A stretch of DNA of 42,136 nt from contig CANHDW010000005.1 of the NCBI GenBank assembly GCA_947459525.1, positions 1 to 42,136 on the forward strand. The letters run 5' to 3'. The notes under the pieces are model-generated. The model worked only from the letters and a program-made list of their open reading frames with translations. It made no database searches and was not told the DNA's origin. Below are positions 18,501 to 26,598 of this stretch, piece after piece. The DNA is from Candidatus Caenarcanales bacterium. GTDB lineage: Bacteria > Cyanobacteriota > Vampirovibrionia > LMEP-6097. Both the position numbers and the translations under genes were made by a program. The number at the start of each line of letters is the position of its first letter. Positions within the stretch are counted from its first letter, which is position 1.

Positions 18501-20879
18501 GATGACAGTGCTGCAGTGGTAGCCAGCTTTGCACCAGGCTTCAAAATTACTGAAGCTTTAGACAGTGAAGTAGAAACAATGCTTCAGTTAGCAGTAGAAC
18601 TAAAAAAAGAAAATAGAATCAATCTAGAACAATTCACTTTAATCACCAAATCGATAATTGAAGATGTAGATATTGATGCAGGTATCGGCGATTCAGCTAA
18701 ACTTAAAAAGCTAATTGAATATATGGCTATTGGTGCAAATACCAATGAGCTGGCGACCTACATACAACTAGCTGGAAATAATGCTCCACAAGAGAGCCTT
18801 GACCTACTAGATAACTACATTCGTAACGAAGCTCTTGCAGATCCAATACAAGAAAATAAATTCCTAGGTTATTTAAGCAATGAAACTAATACTGATATAG
18901 CCAAAACCTATCTCTCTTTAGTCACGGGAAATGACCCAAATAAAACAGCGAAACTCGCTGCTCTAGAAGCTCTTGCTGCAAATAATGCAACGGATAAACT
19001 AAGCGACACTCAAGAAGACACATTCCTTAACTACTTAAAAACCGAAGGGAATGTCAAGATCGCTCAAATTTATGCAGACATCCTTAACGGTAACGAAACC
19101 GATGCTGTTAAAAATGCCAAGGTAGTGGCACTTGAGGCGTTTGCTCTAGATAATGGACCTATCTCCCCAGACCAAGAAAATAAATTCCTTAATTATCTTA
19201 AATTATCAACTGTCAGAATCGCTAGCACTTATTTAACATTAGTTAAAAATACTGCTTCTTCTGAAAAATTACAGGCTCTTGATAAATTAGCAACAGGAGA
19301 TTATTCATTAAATGAAACTCAAGAAAATACTTTCTTTAATTTCTTAGCTAATTTCCAGAATGCTAAATTAGCAGAAACTTACGCTGGAATTATAAAACAA
19401 GGTGGAAATCAAAGCAGCATAACATACCTTGAAGACTATGCCAAAGGAGATATTGGTATAACTTTAAGTATTAATCAGGAAAATCAAATGCTTGATTACT
19501 TAGGAGGGAGTGAAAATAGCAATATTGCAAAAACATATGTGAATTTTATTAAGGAAGGTGCTAATGCAGGAAAATTAACAACACTTAATGATATTTTTGA
19601 AGGTTCTGGTTCTACTATTAGGGTATTAAAACAAGAAGATCTTCGATTTAAGGAAAGTTTAGATACTTTAAAAAATAGCTATGGAGTTCGTAATCCTTCC
19701 TACTATTCACAAATTGTTGATAACTTCTCTAATGCCAATCCTGATGAAGTAAATGAAATACTCGCAGCTACTATAAAGCTTAATCAAGACACTTCAATAA
19801 CTGTTAAGTCTAGGCTAGTATTATCTTCAGAAAGTGCTATTGAAGGCATGATTTCTGTAATGAAAGATCCATTAAAGCAGATAGCCTCAAATAAGAATGA
19901 GCTTTCCTCGGCATATCCTGATGGATTAGAGTTAGCAGCAAAGGTTTTATCGATGCAACTAAATCTTTTGAGTTCTATGGATCAAAGCACTGAAGCTGTC
20001 ATAGCAGCAAAAAATCAAGCCAATACTTTACTAAGTTATATTCCAGATTATTTAAAAAATCCAGATGCTTCTTTGAGTGGCTTAAATAGTAAAGATAGAA
20101 AAGATTATCAAGTATTTCTTAGTGCCTTTCCTGTAGGAAGCAAACCAACAGAGCAGCAAAAGAAAGATGCTTTGGCATTGATTCAGGGCAATATGATACT
20201 TGCTGATAATCAAGCATTTTTACAAAGCTATGGTACATTGGTTGCTACTGGTGATACTGCCTCTGCAAGCAAATTAGCTCAAATTGCGAATTTTATAGGA
20301 ACAGATAATAACTACACTTATCAGGCTAGAGGATTCAATAATACAAACTTATCAGCACGAAACATAGAAGTAGCGTATAACATCTTAGAATTCAGTCAGA
20401 ATTTAAAAGAGCAGAATTATTCTAATTATGCTGCAAATAACTTTATGCTTGAAACTGTTTTAAACAATGCAAGGGGATTTAACACTAGTATAGAATCAGA
20501 CTTAACCATAGCCTTCTTTGATTCTCTAGAGGACACACTAGAAGATAAACCAGCGACACTTAGTGCTGCAGCCTACGACAAGTTCATAACAGGAGCAATT
20601 GGAGGATTTGGAAATGATTTATACTACAATGGGTCAGTAGGTACGAAGAGCAGTAGTGAGCAGGTTAAAAATAATTCTAGTTACAGGAATCAATTAGGAT
20701 TAAATAATGTCAGTGTCGCTAACCTGCAAATAGAGCAATTTGAATCTATGATTGATTTCTTTAATCTTCAAATAGCTCAGGAAAGTGCAAAAGAACAGCC
20801 AAATACAGGTAAAATTGATAACTATAGATCTCAAATAAATTCACATCAAGCTGCCATTAATAGTTTGCGAAATCGCTAA
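15519..20879 (+). CDS. giant 1786-residue protein with EF-hand loops and five ~50-residue tandem repeats
   Basis: I do not recognise this protein as a whole. It is rich in Asn, Ala, Ser and Asp, has no visible Cys, no N-terminal signal peptide and no membrane segment. Two canonical EF-hand loops occur close together (NVNRDGAVSTTE from residue 381 and DTNNDGQMSFDE from 440), and a dockerin-like calcium loop DFNSDGNVDSAD from 842. Residues about 1095-1345 hold five tandem units marked by Q-E-N-x-F-L-x-Y-L followed by I-A-x-T-Y. A GGAG ribosome site nine bases before ATG supports the start. Such composition is typical of secreted or surface proteins that bind calcium; export by a signal-less route (type I or a pilus-type system) is possible but not shown. 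Helix-rich C-terminus ends with a Gln/Asn-rich tail. Confidence 0.85.
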   Translation: MEINDLNYYKILLQNINKTYEKNILGDQNYSYTVAGEVTPITGNEIIKGVDPIKGHNHITNADVNYSNISELSQFQNTFLSTSKANLTETNKQIDNFMLNVFGIPAGEGVINRINDLNYNSSSEMLRYLGEYSPEVKADLEKLNLEYNQNQISIAIFNKEQSFINGLNVEATFSKLGTAEKEIFLDVLNSYDELVTNYESEVQNSVIRHLAGNIPEDGMIGDAFSEVNVAAMKLNKAKDMLKMLSEGMKADDIEVYEKTYDYEIEFNEKLVSAVKEHGIGSPQANLLSAQAEASRKTRLYVESVHTMQTSTNALDIAVVNQWKADGYKPLDTNIIKDMQTDIINQSSIAGIQALYKGDQSKYALAMDSVTSMKQKALALTNVNRDGAVSTTEIATLLVDAAANGNKVDGINLDVIKAALATNGVNSTQITRVETLIDQIDTNNDGQMSFDESLAKFNSFNASQGYAAFNDMMNIIAATKVDQATNPSAFTTIGKESFFTGDYSTQDKAVLSTFLASSGRYVHTTEEKFEALDAFHDNAGNTVQQRSDWRDYAYANWAQGESAGDVWQDNSLAWSFKNGTNVSGFLTQMQEMTSSRTQLMMDILEYGNATKGSEWWNDMSLSYFEVIRDESNVLLVGQRGGTQQDGRLMDMIGEALQISYADIGNYHTGINVNLDGVKDNVSDADKVELKYFADNMDSFGATDITYDANLVNQSLQQYYAMWGLRAGLYENINKISEPEAKLIENKFGALMDVGDQMEAYLLQNKTLGKGAKETDQYRALEEQWFNNYDLINGIIRGDTSIDKAVAALGGIKADGSITQANVQSVVNNLQSAIINGTDDVALDFNSDGNVDSADYDALRMVIGDRRNESAFDALMTQDSLNLSKLAMYSGLAKNTTNVNAYDKAIYSQLENYYADQSEVNNYIATNTADSSFASAAEKQRFTELANQLDELNEAVEFDLRDKLFKNTPATINTDLKAKADKASNEMVLLSLGLSKDDSAAVVASFAPGFKITEALDSEVETMLQLAVELKKENRINLEQFTLITKSIIEDVDIDAGIGDSAKLKKLIEYMAIGANTNELATYIQLAGNNAPQESLDLLDNYIRNEALADPIQENKFLGYLSNETNTDIAKTYLSLVTGNDPNKTAKLAALEALAANNATDKLSDTQEDTFLNYLKTEGNVKIAQIYADILNGNETDAVKNAKVVALEAFALDNGPISPDQENKFLNYLKLSTVRIASTYLTLVKNTASSEKLQALDKLATGDYSLNETQENTFFNFLANFQNAKLAETYAGIIKQGGNQSSITYLEDYAKGDIGITLSINQENQMLDYLGGSENSNIAKTYVNFIKEGANAGKLTTLNDIFEGSGSTIRVLKQEDLRFKESLDTLKNSYGVRNPSYYSQIVDNFSNANPDEVNEILAATIKLNQDTSITVKSRLVLSSESAIEGMISVMKDPLKQIASNKNELSSAYPDGLELAAKVLSMQLNLLSSMDQSTEAVIAAKNQANTLLSYIPDYLKNPDASLSGLNSKDRKDYQVFLSAFPVGSKPTEQQKKDALALIQGNMILADNQAFLQSYGTLVATGDTASASKLAQIANFIGTDNNYTYQARGFNNTNLSARNIEVAYNILEFSQNLKEQNYSNYAANNFMLETVLNNARGFNTSIESDLTIAFFDSLEDTLEDKPATLSAAAYDKFITGAIGGFGNDLYYNGSVGTKSSSEQVKNNSSYRNQLGLNNVSVANLQIEQFESMIDFFNLQIAQESAKEQPNTGKIDNYRSQINSHQAAINSLRNR
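18780..19620 (+). repeat. five tandem repeat units inside the giant gene
   Basis: The marker Q-E-[ND]-x-x-[FM]-L-x-Y/F-L begins at residues 1111, 1165, 1219, 1268 and 1320, giving periods of 54, 54, 49 and 52 residues. Each unit continues with N-x-x-[IL]-A-x-T-Y and then a K-[LV]-x-x-L-[ED] stretch. The units differ strongly at DNA level, so the duplication is old and kept at protein level; an alpha-solenoid is likely. Confidence 0.75.
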
Positions 20880-20901
20880 TATTTGGTGAGGAGATATTTT
20901 T

Positions 20902-20947
20902 ACTTTCAACGATTATAAACAAAAAATAAGTTATAATCGTTGAAAGT
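20902..20947. repeat. perfect 17-bp inverted repeat overlapping a promoter
   Basis: Arms 20902-20918 and 20931-20947 are perfect reverse complements around a 12-base A-rich loop. The right arm contains TATAAT (20932-20937), a plausible -10 box for the antiporter gene 35 bases further on. It could be an operator covering the promoter, or an AT-rich terminator of the giant gene; no T-run follows. Confidence 0.7.
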
Positions 20948-20971
20948 CAGTTCATAGTTAATTGGAGAAAT

Positions 20972-23152
20972 GTGAATATAATAAGCTCAGCTTCTCACGC
21001 TGATGTTTTAGCTCTTGTGATACAAATCACTGTTTTGCTCTTAGTTGCAAGAGTGTTTGGGGAGCTTTTGCGACGCTGGGGACAACCATCTGTAATAGGT
21101 GAAATATTTGCAGGTGTGGTTTTAGGACCATCATTTCTAGGTCGATTAATTCCTTGCTTCTCTGGGACTATAATTCCTTCGACACCGATACAAGGTTATT
21201 TATTAGAAACTATTAGCTTAATTGGTGCAGTTCTATTGCTCTTAATTACTGGTTTTGAGACTGATTTAAATTTCATTGCACGTCGAGGACGCACAGCTGC
21301 TTTAATTTCTCTTGGTGGAATATGTTTACCATTTATTACAGGCTTCTATTTAGGTCAATTTTTGCCAGATGATCTTCTCACTGATCCAAATAATCGCCAC
21401 GTCTTTGCTTTATTCATTGCGACAGCGATGTCAATTTCAGCCATTCCGGTTATAGCTAAAGTTTTAATCGATCTAAAATTAATTCGCAGAAACATAGGTC
21501 AAATCATTATCGCATCGGGAATGATAGACGATGCTGTTGGTTGGACTTTACTTTCGGTAGTAGTGGGTATGGTGGCTGCAAATGGCTTCACTTGGATAAA
21601 TTTATTTTCATCAGTTTCTAAAGTCCTGCTCTTTATTGTTCTGAGTTTTACCGTGGGTTTTTATATAGTCAAAAAAAGTCTCTCCTTTATTCAAGATAAA
21701 TATAATGATAACGATAAAATTTTAAGCTTAGTTTTGGTTCTAACCTTTGCATGGGGTGCGCTTGCACAAGCACTTCATCTCGAAGTGGTTTTTGGTGCTT
21801 TCGCTATCGGAATTATATTCGGGCAAATGCAAAGACTACCGCATAACGTTATAGAAAAAATTCGTAGCTTTGCGATGAGTGTTTTTACACCAATCTTCTT
21901 TGCTGTAGTAGGTCTTAAGATGAATATATCTGCTCTAGTAGATACTAGGCTCTTTTTAATTGCCTTATTAATTATTTTTATAGCTAGCTTCGGTAAAATC
22001 GTCGGAGTCTATATGGTGAGTCGCTACATAGCTAAGCATGATCATTGGACTGCACTTAGTTATGGTGCTGCATTAAATGCAAGAGGTGGCATGGAAATCA
22101 TAGTCGCTTCTATTGGACTCTCCATAGGTATTTTAACGAATGAAGTATTTTCTATGATAGTTTTAATGGCGATAGTAACTTCTGTTATGGCTCCCATATT
22201 ACTAAGATACACTCTGAAGCATATAGAAAGTGATGATGATGAAATCGCAAGGCTAAAAGAAGAGGCTGTGACTAAATTAAGCACAATTAAAAATATTAAT
22301 CGTGTTTTAATGCCGATCAGATTTGACCCGCAGCAAACTAATTACAATAATCTAATTATTCAAATCGTTAAATTCTCTCTTCTTTCCAAAATAGCCGACA
22401 AAAACTCTCTGTCCATAACACTCTTAAGCATAGTCAATAAAGATCAGAAAGAAGAAGCACGTATTATGCTAAATGATCTGAGTAAAGATCTAAAAGCTTC
22501 TGAATTAGTAAAAAAAGTTCTTGATAGAGAAGGGGACATCGCTAATCAGATTTTAAGCGAAGCTCAAAAAGATTATGACATGCTTATTTTAGGTACTGTG
22601 AATAATCATAAAGATTCAGAATCACTCTTCTCGCCTTTAATGGATACTTTAGTCAGGCTGTCGCCAACTATGGTAACAGCGGTAGTTTATGCTAAAAACA
22701 TAGCTGAAGATTGGCAGTTAAAGAGTTTTCTCGTCCCTACTAACGGCTCAATATCCTCTAGAAACGCAGCTGAATTAGCTTATTTCACAGCAGCCCCAGA
22801 AGACTCAGTCACTATACTAAATGTCATCGCAAGGGATAAAAATTATTGGGGGAATTTCATTTATAATAAAGCTCATAATATTCAAGCAATAATCGCTCGC
22901 TCGCTTGTAGACGAGTTAGTGGATTTAGGAAAATTTTATAAAATTAAAGCTGAAGGTAAAGTGAAAATAGCGAATGATGTAGATGCTGAAATCCTGAAAA
23001 CCTCTACTGATGAGAAAGTAGACCTTTTAATTCTTGGTACTGAAATAAAACCAGCATCAGAAAGATTATTCCTTGGACCAAGTGTAGAGAGAATCTTACA
23101 TGAAGCGACATGTCCTGTAGTGATTATAAATGCGCATAACATCTCTGCTTAA
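20972..23152 (+). CDS. CPA2-family Na+(K+)/H+ antiporter with two C-terminal USP domains
   Basis: A 726-residue inner-membrane protein. Residues 1-410 form about 12 membrane segments of the KefB/NhaP type, with RWGQPSVIGEIFAGVVLGP, the ITGFETDL segment, MIDDAVGWTLL (Asp-Asp pair of the transport site) and ALNARGGMEII. Two universal-stress-like domains follow (about 430-560 and 580-722); the second keeps the nucleotide motif LGTEIKPASERLFLGPS. The protein exchanges a monovalent cation for protons, with the cytoplasmic domains probably sensing nucleotide. The GTG start has GGAG six bases upstream. No TrkA-N domain is present, unlike KefB. DedA lies behind it. Confidence 0.85.
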   Translation: MNIISSASHADVLALVIQITVLLLVARVFGELLRRWGQPSVIGEIFAGVVLGPSFLGRLIPCFSGTIIPSTPIQGYLLETISLIGAVLLLLITGFETDLNFIARRGRTAALISLGGICLPFITGFYLGQFLPDDLLTDPNNRHVFALFIATAMSISAIPVIAKVLIDLKLIRRNIGQIIIASGMIDDAVGWTLLSVVVGMVAANGFTWINLFSSVSKVLLFIVLSFTVGFYIVKKSLSFIQDKYNDNDKILSLVLVLTFAWGALAQALHLEVVFGAFAIGIIFGQMQRLPHNVIEKIRSFAMSVFTPIFFAVVGLKMNISALVDTRLFLIALLIIFIASFGKIVGVYMVSRYIAKHDHWTALSYGAALNARGGMEIIVASIGLSIGILTNEVFSMIVLMAIVTSVMAPILLRYTLKHIESDDDEIARLKEEAVTKLSTIKNINRVLMPIRFDPQQTNYNNLIIQIVKFSLLSKIADKNSLSITLLSIVNKDQKEEARIMLNDLSKDLKASELVKKVLDREGDIANQILSEAQKDYDMLILGTVNNHKDSESLFSPLMDTLVRLSPTMVTAVVYAKNIAEDWQLKSFLVPTNGSISSRNAAELAYFTAAPEDSVTILNVIARDKNYWGNFIYNKAHNIQAIIARSLVDELVDLGKFYKIKAEGKVKIANDVDAEILKTSTDEKVDLLILGTEIKPASERLFLGPSVERILHEATCPVVIINAHNISA

Positions 23153-23199
23153 CACTTCTAGAGATATGAAAAACTTTTTTCCAGACTAAAATGGTATTT

Positions 23200-23208
23200 T
23201 GATATTAG
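23200..23208 (+). promoter_or_regulatory. extended -10 box TGATATTAG before the DedA gene
   Basis: TGA then TATTAG fits an extended -10 element 10 bases before the ATG at 23219, predicting a nearly leaderless message. No Shine-Dalgarno is present. Confidence 0.4.
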
Positions 23209-23218
23209 ATAAAAAATT

Positions 23219-23818
23219 ATGGAAATAGATTTAAAAGTTTTAATTCAAAACATCGGCTATGCTGGGATTTTTGGGATAGTTTTCGCAGAGTCTGGTTTAT
23301 TCTTTGGCTGCTTCTTGCCTGGTGACAGCCTTTTATTTATGGCGGGCTTCTTAGCCTCTCAGGGATTCTTTTCTATGCCTATTCTATTAATAGGTTGTTT
23401 TCTTGCAGCAGTTCTTGGTGATAATGTGGGTTATGCTTTTGGGCATAAATTTGGTAGAAAGCTTTTCCAGAAAGAAGATTCTTTTTTCTTTCGTAAAGAA
23501 AATCTTTTAAAGACAGAGGATTTTTATAAAAAACACGGTGCGAAAACTATAGTAATAGCAAGATTTATACCAATCATCCGCACCTTTGCGCCAATAGTAG
23601 CTGGCCTTGCAGCAATGGAATATAAAACATTCTTGCGCTATAACTTAATCGGTGGCGTGCTTTGGGGAGTGGGAGTTACTTCTGCAGGATATTTCCTAGG
23701 TAAAATTATTCCAAATGCTGAACACTATTTACTGCCTATAGTAATAGGCATAGTAATAGTTTCAGTAATTCCAGCGATAATACATTATTGTCAAGAAAAG
23801 CTAGCAGCTAAGTCATGA
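23219..23818 (+). CDS. DedA-family membrane protein
   Basis: A 199-residue polytopic membrane protein of the DedA/VTT family, which flips undecaprenyl phosphate or phospholipids across the inner membrane. It shows FAESGLFFGCFLPGDSLLF near the N-terminus, GDNVGYAFGHKFGRKLF, and the characteristic ARFIPIIRTFAPIVAGLAAM with the conserved Arg residues and Pro, followed by two membrane helices. Length is normal. Its tail is convergent with the gene ending at 23846, and a copy of the dispersed repeat lies between. Lipid substrate not decidable from sequence. Confidence 0.9.
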   Translation: MEIDLKVLIQNIGYAGIFGIVFAESGLFFGCFLPGDSLLFMAGFLASQGFFSMPILLIGCFLAAVLGDNVGYAFGHKFGRKLFQKEDSFFFRKENLLKTEDFYKKHGAKTIVIARFIPIIRTFAPIVAGLAAMEYKTFLRYNLIGGVLWGVGVTSAGYFLGKIIPNAEHYLLPIVIGIVIVSVIPAIIHYCQEKLAAKS

Positions 23819-23821
23819 CAA

Positions 23822-23852
23822 GGGACTACTTGCAAACTTGCAAGTTCAACGC
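23822..23852. repeat. partial copy of the dispersed palindromic repeat
   Basis: GGGACTACTTGCAAACTTGC and on through 23852 matches the left end of the element at 29519 in 25 of 31 positions, including 11 in a row. It sits between two converging genes and contains the stop codon of the minus-strand one (23846-23848). ACTTGCAAGT inside it is a perfect palindrome. Confidence 0.55.
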
Positions 23853-24259
23853 AATATAGAATTTACTGCCTGAGATATAGGCGGAAGATAAGTATACTTT
23901 CCTCTCAGCGTCCAGATAATCGCATAAGCTGAAACGAACTGAATAAACAAATGATAAGTAGCTAATATCCAGGCTTTTAATGAAGTTATCATCGCTATAG
24001 TGCCGTCAAACACCACCATTAAACTGAGTAGATTACTAAAGAAATTCGTAAGTAAATTAAAAAGATCTGGTAAAAAATAGGCAAGCATATTAAATAAAAT
24101 CGCTTGGTAACAGTGATAGCGGACGAACTCTTTAATATAAACCTTTCTGAGATTACTAATTATTAACCACAAAAGTGGAAACCAAGCAATAATGCTCAAG
24201 AATGCTCCCATGTAACAGAAAGCACATAATAATTTTTCTCTAAAACTAACCTTATACAT
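23846..24259 (-). CDS. small membrane protein, Tic20/DUF4870-like
   Basis: A 137-residue protein with about four hydrophobic helices. The core YIKEFVRYHCYQAILFNML and the ending TYLPPISQAV resemble the V-R-F/Y-x-x-x-Q-A-I-L and P-I/L-I-S patterns of Tic20-like proteins of cyanobacteria and of DUF4870 proteins. Tic20 is part of chloroplast protein import; bacterial relatives have no settled role. Similarity is by eye and limited. The last codons and the stop lie in the dispersed repeat. Confidence 0.55.
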   Translation of the reverse strand: MYKVSFREKLLCAFCYMGAFLSIIAWFPLLWLIISNLRKVYIKEFVRYHCYQAILFNMLAYFLPDLFNLLTNFFSNLLSLMVVFDGTIAMITSLKAWILATYHLFIQFVSAYAIIWTLRGKYTYLPPISQAVNSILR

Positions 24260-24344
24260 TAACTTTTCCGATAAGGTACGCTATTGATTTTAGACAACAG
24301 CACTACTCTAATATTATTACCCAATTTAAGAGTAAATTTCCTAA

Positions 24345-25601
24345 TTAAAGTGAATCTTGCGCAAAAAAACTAAGCAATTCAGTATATGAAGTTAAGCTGA
24401 ACTCAGTCTTAGCTTGAAAATCTTTAACTAGATATTTCCCAGCTTTACGCTCATCTTCAAGATAAAAAATGCCATGGCTAGCATTGCGCTTAAGTGCTTT
24501 ATTCATCTGCTTCGCCACTTTAGCCTCTTCAAAATCATACTCCACTAAAATTTTCGCATCAGAGCGTAATCGGTGAGCTAATTTTGAGGCTTCTAGTACT
24601 GAATCTGAAATTATATAAATTCTTTTAGTGGGCGGAAATGTCTTAGCTTCTAAAAGATAGGCGATGCGCTCCATTCCTAACGCCCAGCCTACGGCTGGGC
24701 TACTAAGCCCTCCAAGCTCTGAAATGAGATTATCATAACGTCCACCAGCGAGCACTGTGCTTTGCTGCCCTAAACCCTTATCATCTGTCTTAAATTCAAA
24801 AACACAGTGACTATAATAATCTAGACCACGAACTAAACTTGAATCTATCGTGTAATTAATCTCTAAAGCCTCCAGCCCTGCTTTCATCTGCATAAAAATC
24901 TGCTTCGATTCTTCATCAAAATAATCCTGAATCAGAGGTGCATTTTTATATAGCGCTTGATCTTCAGGCACCTTACAATCTAGCACCCTAAGTGGGTTCT
25001 GTTGCATACGCCTTTTACAGTCATCACAGACATCTTCCTGATATTCAGAAAGAAAAGCTAAAAGCTGCTGACGATAAGCTTCTCTAGATGCCGCACTGCC
25101 AATCGAATTAATAGCTAAGGTAAGATTCTCTATACCCAGCTCCTGAAGAAAATTATAAGCAAGTTTAATGACTTCTAAATCAATAAAAGGTGCCTCTAAT
25201 CCGATGGCTTCCATCCCGATCTGATAAAACTGTCTGTATCTACCTGTCTGCGGGCGTTCATAGCGAAACATAGGGCCTCTGTACCATAGCTTCTGCGGGC
25301 GAGAACCACGATCTAAGCTATGCTCAATAAATGCACGAGCCACGCCAGCAGTGCCTTCTGGTCTTAGAGTTATAGATCTATCACTGCGATCAGTAAAGGT
25401 GTACATTTCTTTATTTACTATGTCGCTAGATTCACCTACCGCACGAGAAAATAGCTGAGTATGTTCAAATATCGGAGTGCGTATCTCTTCAAAACCCGCA
25501 AGGGAAAAGGTCTCTATAGCCTTCGCTTCAATAAACTGCCAAAGTGAAGACTCTGACGGGAGTATATCTTTAGTGCCACGTGGGGAGATTATTTTTTCCA
25601 T
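24345..25601 (-). CDS. hisS: histidyl-tRNA synthetase
   Basis: A 418-residue class II aminoacyl-tRNA synthetase that charges tRNA-His. The catalytic core shows RGTKDILP at the N-terminus, motif 2 TLRPEGTAGVARAF and QFYQIGMEAIG, the histidine-specific LVRGLDYYSHCVFEF, and motif 3 GGRYDNLISELGG followed by GWALGMERIA. The C-terminal anticodon-binding domain starts near residue 325. Length is that of a normal bacterial enzyme. It begins 8 bases behind the pilO-like gene and is probably cotranscribed with it. Confidence 0.96.
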   Translation of the reverse strand: MEKIISPRGTKDILPSESSLWQFIEAKAIETFSLAGFEEIRTPIFEHTQLFSRAVGESSDIVNKEMYTFTDRSDRSITLRPEGTAGVARAFIEHSLDRGSRPQKLWYRGPMFRYERPQTGRYRQFYQIGMEAIGLEAPFIDLEVIKLAYNFLQELGIENLTLAINSIGSAASREAYRQQLLAFLSEYQEDVCDDCKRRMQQNPLRVLDCKVPEDQALYKNAPLIQDYFDEESKQIFMQMKAGLEALEINYTIDSSLVRGLDYYSHCVFEFKTDDKGLGQQSTVLAGGRYDNLISELGGLSSPAVGWALGMERIAYLLEAKTFPPTKRIYIISDSVLEASKLAHRLRSDAKILVEYDFEEAKVAKQMNKALKRNASHGIFYLEDERKAGKYLVKDFQAKTEFSLTSYTELLSFFAQDSL

Positions 25602-25609
25602 ATTAAATA

Positions 25610-26326
25610 TTAAAAACCACTCTCGGCTTGCATTAGCAATCTGTCATCAGCTGAAATAGAAGTATAAGACTGAAGTGTAAAAGCCACATTTAAAAGTGGT
25701 GATTTCTTCTCTTTTAAACTAGTCGTGCGTGAACGCTTAACTGAAAAGCGCGGGTCTTCTCCCATACCAGCTTTCTCACCACTTCTACTTATAACTAAGT
25801 CACTGACTTCGACAGCACGATAAGACTGATTTAATTCAGAGAAAAAGGCTAAATACTTTTCAAATGAGCCTTTAGAATCTATGCTAACAGAGGTTTTTAA
25901 AACTTTCGGCTCAAAAAAACTATCATTAATAAGAGTCTTTCCTTTAGCCTTACTTTTTAATCTCTTGTCTATTTCGAAACCATCATAATTTACGGGTATA
26001 GCGTTTTTAGGTAAAAAATTAATCAAATCTATCTCATGCTTTAAAGCTAAATCCTCAAGATCCTTGACCAAAAAACCTCTTTCCTCTGACATCGGTATCT
26101 GATCTTCTAAAATGACTATCTCATCGACTATAGATTTTAATTCTGCTTTTAACTTAGCAAGCTCCAGCTTAGTGGCTTTTGGCTCACTTAAAACTTCACG
26201 AAACTTCTTAATTTCCTCATTTTTAGTTAAATAATTCTCAAAGCTAGGTTTAGTCCATAAAAAAAACGTCGCAATGGCTAATGCGAAAATTATTAAAGCT
26301 GATTGAAGCTTTTGGCTGGAAAACAT
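25610..26326 (-). CDS. PilO-like type IV pilus inner-membrane protein
   Basis: A 238-residue bitopic protein: one N-terminal membrane helix (LIIFALAIATFFLW), a coiled coil (about 35-85, LKAELKSIVDEIVILEDQIP) and a periplasmic ferredoxin-like domain with SIDSKGSFEKYLAFFSELNQ. This is the layout of PilO, the PilN partner that aligns the pilus motor with the secretin. No other pil gene is nearby, so the call rests on fold-like features and is moderate. It leads an operon with hisS. Confidence 0.6.
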   Translation of the reverse strand: MFSSQKLQSALIIFALAIATFFLWTKPSFENYLTKNEEIKKFREVLSEPKATKLELAKLKAELKSIVDEIVILEDQIPMSEERGFLVKDLEDLALKHEIDLINFLPKNAIPVNYDGFEIDKRLKSKAKGKTLINDSFFEPKVLKTSVSIDSKGSFEKYLAFFSELNQSYRAVEVSDLVISRSGEKAGMGEDPRFSVKRSRTTSLKEKKSPLLNVAFTLQSYTSISADDRLLMQAESGF

Positions 26327-26337
26327 GGACTTATATT

Positions 26338-26343
26338 ATTGTA
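26338..26343 (-). promoter_or_regulatory. -10 box TACAAT of pilO-like/hisS operon
   Basis: On the minus strand TACAAT lies 11 bases before the ATG, so the message would start within a few bases of the start codon. No Shine-Dalgarno is seen. Confidence 0.45.
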
Positions 26344-26364
26344 GATTAAAAATCGATTAAGGAA

Positions 26365-26392
26365 GTGATGAAAAAATTTCATTTTTCATCAC
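26365..26392. repeat. perfect 11-bp hairpin
   Basis: GTGATGAAAAA (26365-26375) and TTTTTCATCAC (26382-26392) pair perfectly around six bases. First of three large hairpins in the gap 26327-26598, between divergent transcription units. Confidence 0.7.
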
Positions 26393-26411
26393 GGACTGTC
26401 AGGTAAAGAGA

Positions 26412-26496
26412 TTAAGGATCCACTCCCCGAGCTAGGCTTTATGCCTCGGTCGGGGTCGAAAAATGCTAAAAGCAGCATTTTTCAGTGGATCCTTAA
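26412..26496. repeat. 85-base three-way-junction palindrome
   Basis: An outer stem of 13 perfect pairs (26412-26424 with 26484-26496, containing GGATCC) encloses two hairpins: CCCCGA/TCGGGG with AGGC/GCCT (26425-26455) and AAAAATGCT/AGCATTTTT (26459-26482). All three stems are perfect over their cores, and the GC-rich hairpin stands out in this AT-rich DNA. It may be a mobile palindromic element, a recombination site or a structured RNA. It does not show integron attC core sites. Confidence 0.75.
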
Positions 26497-26528
26497 ATTT
26501 AAAATTTTGTGAATGATAATATGTTATT

Positions 26529-26563
26529 TTAAGTTATTACATATTAAATGTGTAATAACTTAA
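26529..26563. repeat. perfect 13-bp inverted repeat
   Basis: TTAAGTTATTACA (26529-26541) and TGTAATAACTTAA (26551-26563) pair perfectly around nine bases, just upstream of the start of the broken gene at 26599. Position recalls the promoter palindromes at 1624 and 9781. Confidence 0.65.
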
Positions 26564-26598
26564 GGTAATTTAAAACTCAGTTTTATCTACAAAATGCC

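Noticed and set aside
26412-26496. Three-way palindrome as an integron attC site
   Set aside because: The core sites GTTRRRY and RYYYAAC are not present at the ends, and no integrase or cassette array is near.
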